Source: Bacteroidales bacterium UBA2559 (GTDB lineage: Bacteria; Bacteroidota; Bacteroidia; Bacteroidales; Bacteroidaceae). Taken from it: 5,609 nt of DNA. The stretch is from contig DDLZ01000129.1 of NCBI GenBank assembly GCA_002340405.1, positions 387 through 5,995 on the forward strand. Direction: 5' to 3'. Below are positions 1-5,609 of this stretch, piece by piece; position 1 is the first letter of the stretch, and each line of letters starts with the position of its first letter. The notes under the pieces were generated by a model that saw only the letters and a program-made list of their open reading frames with translations, was not told where the DNA came from and made no database searches. A program made the position numbers and the translations under genes.

Positions 1-2739
1 GGTGTTAGTAAGCCACAGGGCTGCGAGCACTCCGCTCAGCGCAAACGGCACGGAGAACATTATGGTAAAGGGCAGGCTGAGCGATTCAAACTCGGCAGCC
101 ATGACAATAAAGACAAGCATAATTATAAGCAGAGCCAACAGTCCCATATCCTTGAACGACTCCTGTTGCACCTCGTAATCACCCGCAATCTGTATGAAAA
201 CGTCCTCGGGCAGATCCATACCGGCAATTATAGCCTGGCCGGCCTCGACAACCTCACTCAGTACCGAGCCTCCGGCTACAACACAGGTCACGGTATTAAT
301 ACGCTGGCGGTCCTTACGGGTTATGGTGGGCGGTGTAAACACCTCCTCAATGTGACCCACATCCTTCACACGCACGGCATTGGCACCGGCGCCATAGAGC
401 AAGATATTCTCAATGTCTTCCAACTGAGTACGATATTCAGGAGCGTAACGTACCTTAATATTATACTCCTCACCGTCCTCGCGGTAAAATGATGCGGTAG
501 CACCATAAATACGATTACGCAGATATGTGGCCGCGGTTGACATATTCAATCCATGCTGAGCCAGCTTTACGCGGTCAAACACCACCTCGTACTCGGGCCG
601 GTAGTTGTCGCGGCTCACATAAGCCTCGCCCACGGCCTTAACATCCTTCATGGCTCTCAAGAACTCGGCGGCCACGGCATCGGTCACAGCAAAATCATTA
701 CCGTAAATCTCGAATTCGACCGCTGACACTCCTCCTATGACCATTGCGTCACTTGTCCTAACCGTAAACCTCTCAATCTCCGGACGTGCGTCAAGGTCGG
801 CACGCATCTCGGCTACCACCTGATCCGATGATACGGTGCGCTCCTTAAGCTCCTTGAGCGCAATGGTAAATGATATGATATGTGTTCCGTTGGTCTGCAT
901 CGATGCAAACGTATTGCTCTCATCGGCAGTACCTACACGGAAATTACACATTTCAAGGTCATCGGCATAACGCTCCATCCAGAGGTCGGAGAGCTCCATC
1001 GCCACGCTGCGGGAGCGGTCAATATTGGTGTTAATAGGCATATATATGGTTACCGATACGCGTGATTGCTCATCGGCAGGGAAAAACTCGGACTTCAAAT
1101 AGCCAATCAAAAAGAGCGATGCAACAAAAATTACAAAACAGGCAAAAATTACCTTTTTGCGGTTACGTGCCGCCTGATTGATACGGCGTGAGTACCAGTG
1201 GTCCAGTCCATCCAGAGCCCTCCGGATCGGAGTATATAATAAGGTATGCAGGCGGCTGCCCTTTTTCTCCAGTCTCAGCATACGCGAACACAGCATAGGC
1301 GTAAGAGTGAGCGACACCAGGAGCGAGATTGCTATGATCACACACATCATACCGCCCAACTGCCTGAACATGACTCCCGTCATGCCGGACATCAAAGTGA
1401 GTGGGAAGAAGACTGCCAATATGGTCAATGTGGATGCTACAACCGACAGGGCCACCTCATTGGTAGCGTGTATAGCAGCCCGTTTGGGATCGGCACCCCG
1501 TTCAATGTGGGTTGTCACGTTTTCCAATACCACAATAGAGTCATCGACCACCATACCTATCGATATGATCAGAGCACTCAGCGAGATTATATTAATAGAA
1601 CCGCCGGTCGCAAACAGATATATGAATGATGCTACCAGTGAAAGGGGAATCGTTATGGCCACAACCAGAGTGGCACGCCAGCGGCCTGTGAAGAGGTAAA
1701 CCACAAACACCACGAACAGCAGAGCATACAGAATAGTCTCGGCAAGGGATTTGACGGCCAGCATAATATCCTCGGAACTGTCAGAGATCATACCCAATTT
1801 TACATCGCCGGGCAGATTCTTCTCCAGCTCGGGAAGTGCGGCATTTATCTTGCGGCAAATATCTACGGTATTGCCTCCGGACTGTTTCTGAACAACCATC
1901 ATGGCGCCCTGTACACCATTGTTATATGACTCTTGTGCCCGTTCCTGGGTTCCGTCAACAATTCTGGCCACATCGCTCAGATAGACATTACGGCCCCCTA
2001 TCGAGGTCACTACAAGACCGCCCATCTCCATGGGATCCCTGAACTCGCCATTCACCCTTAAGGAGTATGACTCATTACCCACATCAATAGTTCCGGTCGG
2101 AATACTGCGGTTCTCGGCTCCTATCAGCGCCGCAATAACCTCAACTGTCAGATTGTATGCCTCCAGCTTAACGGGATCGCAGTAAACATATATTTCACGC
2201 TCAGGTGCACCGACTACCGACACTGCACCCACGCCCGAAATACGTGCCAGCGGATTCACCACATTCTCATCAAGGATCTTATAGAGTGCGCTCCGGCTCT
2301 CGCCCGCCTGCACCGACAGTATCATGATAGGTATCATGCCGGTATCAAACTTGAATATGGTGGGCGAACCGGCTCCGTCGGGCAGCGAGTTGGAGACCAT
2401 ATCCAGTTTATCCCGCACATCGTTTGTAAGGTCATCTATTGAATGGCCGTACTCGAATTCGAGTGTTATAACCGACACATTTTCCGATGATTGTGATGTT
2501 ATATGCCTTATATGGCTACAACTGTAAAGCACGTTTTCCAACGGCCGGGTCACGTTATTCTCAATGTCCGATGCGCTTGCACCCGTGTAATATGTGAACA
2601 CCACGACTGTGTTGGACTCAATGTCGGGCAGCAGGTCAATCGGCAGCCTGGAGTATGAGAACAGGCCGAACACCACCACAGCCACGAAACAGAGCGCCGT
2701 AAAAATTGGTCTTTTAACCGATCCTTCGTATAGACTCAT
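1..2739 (-). CDS. RND-family efflux transporter, inner membrane permease subunit (3' end cut by window edge)
   Basis: Proton-driven inner membrane pump of the AcrB/MexB/SwrC-like RND superfamily, the energy-using part of a tripartite efflux system. The reading frame is open for 913 codons from ATG 2739 to the window edge; an in-frame TAA at 2745-2743 rules out a longer start. Visible parts: TM1 at about residues 12-29, followed by the family-typical RLPIDLLPDIE; a first periplasmic porter/docking region at about 40-330; TM2-TM6 at about 335-487; TM7 at about 530-547; a second periplasmic region at about 550-860; TM8 at about 866-885; and TM9 running into the edge. In TM4, the motif GMVVDDSIVVLEN places D399 and D400 where AcrB has the proton-relay pair D407/D408. 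TM6 ends in LTLTPMLC, as in the family. AcrB-type proteins have about 1,050 residues, so roughly 120-140, including TM10-12 and the relay lysine, lie outside. The pattern IVMAAEFESL near TM8 and KFDTGMIPIMILSV in the porter resemble SwrC/MdtB-like drug exporters more than metal pumps (inference). Substrate unknown. It follows the adaptor gene by 16 bp. Confidence 0.96.
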   Translation of the reverse strand, partial: MSLYEGSVKRPIFTALCFVAVVVFGLFSYSRLPIDLLPDIESNTVVVFTYYTGASASDIENNVTRPLENVLYSCSHIRHITSQSSENVSVITLEFEYGHSIDDLTNDVRDKLDMVSNSLPDGAGSPTIFKFDTGMIPIMILSVQAGESRSALYKILDENVVNPLARISGVGAVSVVGAPEREIYVYCDPVKLEAYNLTVEVIAALIGAENRSIPTGTIDVGNESYSLRVNGEFRDPMEMGGLVVTSIGGRNVYLSDVARIVDGTQERAQESYNNGVQGAMMVVQKQSGGNTVDICRKINAALPELEKNLPGDVKLGMISDSSEDIMLAVKSLAETILYALLFVVFVVYLFTGRWRATLVVAITIPLSLVASFIYLFATGGSINIISLSALIISIGMVVDDSIVVLENVTTHIERGADPKRAAIHATNEVALSVVASTLTILAVFFPLTLMSGMTGVMFRQLGGMMCVIIAISLLVSLTLTPMLCSRMLRLEKKGSRLHTLLYTPIRRALDGLDHWYSRRINQAARNRKKVIFACFVIFVASLFLIGYLKSEFFPADEQSRVSVTIYMPINTNIDRSRSVAMELSDLWMERYADDLEMCNFRVGTADESNTFASMQTNGTHIISFTIALKELKERTVSSDQVVAEMRADLDARPEIERFTVRTSDAMVIGGVSAVEFEIYGNDFAVTDAVAAEFLRAMKDVKAVGEAYVSRDNYRPEYEVVFDRVKLAQHGLNMSTAATYLRNRIYGATASFYREDGEEYNIKVRYAPEYRTQLEDIENILLYGAGANAVRVKDVGHIEEVFTPPTITRKDRQRINTVTCVVAGGSVLSEVVEAGQAIIAGMDLPEDVFIQIAGDYEVQQESFKDMGLLALLIIMLVFIVMAAEFESLSLPFTIMFSVPFALSGVLAALWLTNT

Positions 2740-2755
2740 GATTTACTTTCAGAAT

Positions 2756-3790
2756 TTAATTTCCAACTTCAACTTCCACACCGTCAGACAGCTTGGACTG
2801 TCCTGCAATCACAATCTGCGCACCGTTAGGCACCCCCGATATAAGTTCGTAGCGATCGCCTAAACGCTGACCCAGCTCCACCTTCCTGTATGACACCTTG
2901 CCATCCTCATAGATATAGACAAACCGGTCGCCTGAGCCGGCGCGCTTCTCAATGGCCAGATCAGGTACCACAACGCGGTTCTCTGTGCCAAAATTCAGGG
3001 TCGCACGTGCAAACATACCCGGACGCAGCTTCCGGCTGGTGTTGGCCACACCAATCTCAACCGGGAAAGTGTGAGTCATAGCATCGACAGTGGGATATAT
3101 CAACGACACCTTGCCGGTAAACGTCTCCCCGGGATAGGCATCCAATGCGACACTCACTTCATCGCCTATACTGACCTGTGAGTAGTACTTCTCGGAAACA
3201 TTTACGATAAGCTTAACGGGGACAATCTTCTGCACCACCAGAATAGGCTGACCGCTGTAGAGGTCGCCGTTGTCATAGTTGCGGTTTGTAACCACACCGT
3301 CAATGGGACTCTGCAGGATGGTATTCTCCCTGAGCGTCAGATAGGACTTACGGGCAACCTCAAGCTGCATGTTAAAGTTTTCCCAGTCGGACTTTGAAAC
3401 GCCGCCAACCTTATACAGTTCGTCTATACGATGGAACTCCGTCTCAAGATTCAGAAGTTGCATCTCCTGCTGTGTCAGCGTAGTGGCATCCATCGTCACC
3501 AGGATCTGTCCGGTCCGCACATTATCTCCCACTTCAACCAAAATATTGCTGATCCTTGCCGGTATTGACGGCGCAATATTATTTTTCACTTCACTCTCGA
3601 TGGAGGCTGAATAGACCTGTTTCTGCGGCACAGGCTCCTCAACCACTTTAGCCAGTCTCACCAACGGTTTGACTGCCGGTTCAACAACACTTGCGGCCTC
3701 CGTCACAGCGGCTATCTGTTTTTTCTGTCCGCAGGCTGAAAAAACCAGCACCGTGCAGATTGCGATTGTTGAAAATCTCAAATTCTTCAT
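2756..3790 (-). CDS. Periplasmic adaptor (membrane fusion protein) lipoprotein of an RND efflux pump
   Basis: HlyD/AcrA-type adaptor, 344 residues, which bridges the RND transporter and the outer membrane channel. The N-terminus is a lipoprotein signal: hydrophobic residues 5-19, then FSAC with the lipidated Cys at position 20. The following GQKKQ is basic and lacks an acidic surface-export signal, which fits retention on the periplasmic face of the inner membrane (inference). An Ala/Val/Pro-rich tether (about 26-48) leads into a split lipoyl domain: first half about 73-101 (IPARISNILVEVGDNVRTGQ), second half about 158-187 (SPIDGVV..NYDNGDLYSGQP). Between them is a short alpha-hairpin of about 55 residues. 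A beta-barrel follows (about 190-268, with the conserved LRPGMFARATL), then a membrane-proximal domain (about 272-342, ending GVPNGAQIVIAGQSKLSDG). AcrA is longer, at about 397 residues. The start is fixed by an in-frame TAG at 3799-3797. It lies 30 bp after the tolC-like gene and 16 bp before the RND gene, so the three are probably co-transcribed. Confidence 0.96.
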   Translation of the reverse strand: MKNLRFSTIAICTVLVFSACGQKKQIAAVTEAASVVEPAVKPLVRLAKVVEEPVPQKQVYSASIESEVKNNIAPSIPARISNILVEVGDNVRTGQILVTMDATTLTQQEMQLLNLETEFHRIDELYKVGGVSKSDWENFNMQLEVARKSYLTLRENTILQSPIDGVVTNRNYDNGDLYSGQPILVVQKIVPVKLIVNVSEKYYSQVSIGDEVSVALDAYPGETFTGKVSLIYPTVDAMTHTFPVEIGVANTSRKLRPGMFARATLNFGTENRVVVPDLAIEKRAGSGDRFVYIYEDGKVSYRKVELGQRLGDRYELISGVPNGAQIVIAGQSKLSDGVEVEVGN

Positions 3791-3820
3791 ATTTATCTAT
3801 ATAATTTTTATTTCTGTTCT

Positions 3821-5164
3821 TTACTCTCTCCCCAGCACCTTATCCAGATCGGCCTTCGCTGCCAGATAATTGTAGATTGACTGGCTGTAAGTAAGTTTGG
3901 CCTGAGTAAGCGCAACCTCGGAATTATTCAGTTCCAGTATCGTGCCCTTACCTGTCTCATAACGCTTTCCGGCTATCTCGCGACCTTTTTCGGCCTGACG
4001 GATCGCCTCAATGTTGCTGGCTGCCTGCTCGGCGCTCGCCCTCATATTATCCACATAGTTCCTCACCTGCAAGCCCAGTTGCCGCTCCGTATAATCTATG
4101 CTCTCATTTAGCTGACTTATCTGCAACTTGGTGCTGCGCAGCTTGGTGAAATTTCCAGCCCTGAAGATGGGAATTGAGACCGACAGTATTACCGATGAGC
4201 TCTTGGCCCACTCGTACTGTCCGATATTCCAATCCTTATTTTGAAGCGAGTTTAAAGAATAGTTACCCGACAGGGCAAGTGTAGGCAGGAAATTCATCTT
4301 TTGAATACGGAGAGTCTGGTTCAACATCGTCTCGTTCAACTTGAGCTGACGCATATTGCTGTTATCCTCCAGCGAATAGTAGCTGTCCAACTCCATGACT
4401 TCGGCATAGATCCGATCCTCATAATCCTTAATAGCACCCTCTACCTCTATCTCTGTCTCAGGATCAACACCCATTAAAACCAATAGCTGTAGTTTGGCCA
4501 TTGCAACGGCATTGCGCGCCTGAATCAGGGTAGGGCTCAGACTGCGCACCTGCACCTCAGCGCTTATCTTATCGTACTCGCTCGTGCCGCCCAGCTCGTA
4601 GAGTTTGCTCACCATATAGAAATTCTCCCGTGCCTGCTCAAAACTGCTGAACAGCGCATCGTAACCGTCCTGTGCCAACATAACTTGGTAATAGGCCTTG
4701 GTCACCTGATTCATCAGATCCAGTTTGGAGCTGCGGCTTTGCTCCACCGCATTCTCCAAATCGCTCTTGGTCAGGTTCATGGTGGCATAGATAGTAGGAG
4801 CGAACAGAGGCAGACTCACCTGAAACTGACCGCTCCAGGTACTCGTATTGTCAATACCCATCTTATGTTTTCCGAAATCGCCCAGACTGATCATCGGAGC
4901 CAGCAGAGTATATTGTACAGTCCCACCGAAGTCGGCGGTCGGCAGAAGTGCCTGCCACGCCTCTTTATTACTAACCTTCTTGACTTCAATCTGCTGTTGG
5001 GCAATCTTGATTGTGGGATTGTCGCTGAGCGCTATCCGCAGGGCATCGTCAAGACTGACCCTCAGAACATTATCGGTGCCGGCATCTTGAGCACATACTG
5101 TCTGTCCTAAAACAAAAGCAGCCGCTATCAGAAAGCCTGTTTTGATTAAAAATCCTCTTTTCAT
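3821..5164 (-). CDS. TolC-family outer membrane efflux protein
   Basis: Outer membrane channel and periplasmic tunnel of the tripartite pump, 447 residues, typical for the family. A signal peptide runs through residues 1-25 (basic MKRGFLIK, hydrophobic core, VCA|QD as probable signal peptidase I site). The Cys at 24 is preceded by Q-T-V, which is a poor lipobox, so lipidation is unlikely. Two tandem outer-membrane-efflux repeats follow. The first is about 35-232 (SLDDALRIALSDNPTIKIA, then ALLPTADFGGTVQYT and the coil ending in LQLLVLMGVDP). The second is about 265-445 (RIQKMNFLPTLALSGNYSL, SVSIPIFRAGNFTKLR, then GKRYETGKGTILELNNSEV and a final coil). The repeat with FLPT/LLPT and the SLPLF/SIPIF strands is characteristic. 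An in-frame TAA at 5173-5171 makes this ATG the only possible upstream start. The sequence before it is AT-rich without a clear Shine-Dalgarno, as is usual in Bacteroidota. It is the first gene of the pump cluster. Confidence 0.96.
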   Translation of the reverse strand: MKRGFLIKTGFLIAAAFVLGQTVCAQDAGTDNVLRVSLDDALRIALSDNPTIKIAQQQIEVKKVSNKEAWQALLPTADFGGTVQYTLLAPMISLGDFGKHKMGIDNTSTWSGQFQVSLPLFAPTIYATMNLTKSDLENAVEQSRSSKLDLMNQVTKAYYQVMLAQDGYDALFSSFEQARENFYMVSKLYELGGTSEYDKISAEVQVRSLSPTLIQARNAVAMAKLQLLVLMGVDPETEIEVEGAIKDYEDRIYAEVMELDSYYSLEDNSNMRQLKLNETMLNQTLRIQKMNFLPTLALSGNYSLNSLQNKDWNIGQYEWAKSSSVILSVSIPIFRAGNFTKLRSTKLQISQLNESIDYTERQLGLQVRNYVDNMRASAEQAASNIEAIRQAEKGREIAGKRYETGKGTILELNNSEVALTQAKLTYSQSIYNYLAAKADLDKVLGRE

Positions 5165-5240
5165 TCCAAATTATATTGATTTACTTTTTCAAACCTTCGT
5201 GGAAAACTATCACACCTATGTCCACATTAAGGTCATCACT

Positions 5241-5295
5241 AAAAACTATTATCCGTTCTGCCAAATATAGTAACGTTTATATTATTATAGTTATT
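5241..5295. repeat. Imperfect inverted repeat flanking the candidate promoter box
   Basis: The arms at 5241-5252 (AAAAACTATTAT) and 5284-5295 (ATTATAGTTATT) are inverted copies matching at 10 of 12 positions. The central nine bases match at 8 of 9. The centre of symmetry falls at about 5268, within the -7 box. A third copy of the core, AAAACTAT, occurs at 5203-5210 as a direct repeat of 5242-5249, 39 bp away. This could be a paired regulator-binding site or a chance product of AT-rich DNA; no regulator gene is present in the window to link it to. Confidence 0.3.
5262..5269 (-). promoter_or_regulatory. Candidate Bacteroides-type -7 promoter box for the efflux operon
   Basis: Read on the minus strand, the bases are TATATTTG, an exact match to the Bacteroidota -7 consensus TAnnTTTG. 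The box lies 97 bp upstream of the tolC-like start, in the only sizeable intergenic gap, and would give a leader of about 90 nt. No TTTG-type -33 element is seen at the expected 19-21 bp spacing; that stretch reads as an AT-rich run instead. A match to six fixed bases in AT-rich DNA can arise by chance, so this is a candidate only. Confidence 0.45.
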
Positions 5296-5307
5296 GCCTT
5301 TCAATAA
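5291..5307 (-). terminator. Weak hairpin downstream of secA, possible terminator
   Basis: A perfect 6-bp inverted repeat, TTATTG and CAATAA, encloses a 5-nt loop 20 bp after the secA stop codon. The stem is AT-rich and weak. On the minus strand it is followed by CTATAATAA rather than a run of T, so it is a poor intrinsic terminator for secA. On the plus strand it is followed by TTTT, but no plus-strand gene is visible to use it. Listed because it is the only hairpin I found in the gap between secA and the pump genes. Confidence 0.2.
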
Positions 5308-5327
5308 TTTTACATCACGACCTATGA

Positions 5328-5609
5328 CTAAACATTCCGGCCATGACAATTCTTAAATTTTTTTCCGCTTCCGCACGGACAGGGGTCGTTCCGTCCCGGA
5401 GTCTTCTCCACACGGACAGGTTCGCGAATCTGCTGACGTGTGTCGCGAGCTGCGGCGGCACGCTGGTTCGGGTCGCTCAAATCGGTACGGTTTTCCGTGT
5501 ACTGACGGCGCTGCTGACGGTTCTGCGGCGGAGCCTCACGCACACTGTCGGGATCGGGTTCAGGTATCTGACCACGCATCAGTATGGAGACCGCCTGGTC
5601 ATTCATCTT
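5328..5609 (-). CDS. secA: Protein translocase ATPase SecA, C-terminal end (5' part outside window)
   Basis: The last 93 codons and TAG stop of SecA, the cytoplasmic motor ATPase that drives secretory proteins through SecYEG. Only the end of the helical region ([11 protein letters not shown], residues 6-16 of the fragment) and the flexible C-terminal tail are visible. The tail has a Pro/Gln/Arg-rich linker (about 17-42), a segment [16 protein letters not shown] (43-58) that I recognise as typical of Bacteroidales SecA, and the terminal zinc-binding motif C77-x-C79-x8-C88-H89 with GSGKKFKN between. In the SecA family this zinc motif contacts ligands such as SecB or the ribosome. SEC-C motifs also occur on unrelated proteins, but the preceding tail makes SecA much the best reading. 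The fragment contains an internal Met at its second codon, which is not the start. The gene ends 163 bp before the efflux gene cluster and is functionally unrelated to it. Confidence 0.92.
   Translation of the reverse strand, partial: KMNDQAVSILMRGQIPEPDPDSVREAPPQNRQQRRQYTENRTDLSDPNQRAAAARDTRQQIREPVRVEKTPGRNDPCPCGSGKKFKNCHGRNV

Larger units (their letters stand above)
1..5269 (-). other. Probable tripartite RND efflux operon (channel - adaptor - transporter)
   Basis: Three same-strand genes spaced by 30 bp and 16 bp encode the outer membrane channel, the lipoprotein adaptor and the RND pump of a single export machine spanning both membranes. The short gaps contain no hairpin or promoter-like box that I could see, which suggests one transcript starting in the 5165-5327 gap. 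The operon may continue beyond the window past the end of the RND gene. No TetR, MarR, AraC or two-component regulator gene is seen within the window. Co-transcription is inferred from spacing and matched function. Confidence 0.8.

Noticed and set aside
166..492. 108-codon plus-strand open frame opposite the RND gene
   Set aside because: It overlaps the second periplasmic domain of the RND protein in antisense, with no domain or signal of its own.
1178..1699. 173-codon plus-strand open frame
   Set aside because: It lies wholly opposite the RND gene, over its best-conserved membrane region (TM2-TM7). Its translation has no recognisable domain, and the minus-strand frame carries clear family motifs there, so it is an antisense shadow.
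2451..2464. Perfect 14-bp palindrome ACTCGAATTCGAGT
   Set aside because: It sits inside the RND coding sequence and encodes an ordinary stretch of the porter domain. A palindrome of this length is expected by chance about once in 16 kb, so one in 5.6 kb is not notable, and there is no T-run or promoter next to it.
4685..5110. 141-codon plus-strand open frame opposite the tolC-like gene
   Set aside because: It is fully antisense to the first efflux repeat and signal peptide of a well-supported gene. The translation shows no family motif and nothing suggests a promoter.
5090..5164. Possible lipoprotein signal in the tolC-like protein (Cys at residue 24)
   Set aside because: The residues before the Cys are Q-T-V, lacking the small residue expected at -1. 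The VCA|QD site fits ordinary signal peptidase I cleavage better.
1..5609. Possible novel defence, mobile or RNA-based system
   Set aside because: The window is almost fully occupied by four well-recognised genes. I saw no transposase, integrase, terminal repeats, CRISPR-like spacing, tRNA or structured RNA candidates.

Overview
The window looks like ordinary chromosomal DNA from a member of the Bacteroidota, most likely order Bacteroidales. The evidence is the SecA C-terminal tail, whose [16 protein letters not shown] segment and CxCx8CH zinc motif have the Bacteroidales form. AT-rich, Shine-Dalgarno-poor gene starts and a Bacteroides-type -7 promoter box (TAnnTTTG) in the one sizeable intergenic gap agree with this. 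I cannot name a genus from the sequence alone.

Everything is on the minus strand, so in transcription order one reads from high to low coordinates. First comes the 3' end of secA (5609-5328; its start lies outside the window). A 163-bp AT-rich gap (5165-5327) follows, holding a possible weak hairpin after secA, a -7-like promoter box and an imperfect inverted repeat around that box. Then come three tightly packed genes: a TolC-type outer membrane efflux protein (5164-3821), a lipoprotein periplasmic adaptor of the membrane fusion protein family (3790-2756), and an inner membrane RND transporter (2739 to beyond position 1). The RND gene is open across all 913 codons present and is cut by the window edge, so its last three or so membrane helices are missing. 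The three genes are separated by only 30 and 16 bp. An in-frame stop lies just upstream of each ATG, which fixes all three starts.

Together the three genes encode a complete tripartite efflux pump: proton-driven RND trimer, adaptor, and outer membrane channel. The order is channel-adaptor-transporter, rather than the adaptor-transporter order of acrAB. No regulator gene lies in the window, and the substrate cannot be read from the sequence. About 95% of the window is coding. No RNA genes, mobile elements, CRISPR arrays or other accessory elements were seen. I do not see a previously undescribed system here. The observations with some novelty value are the promoter-flanking inverted repeat and the compact adaptor.
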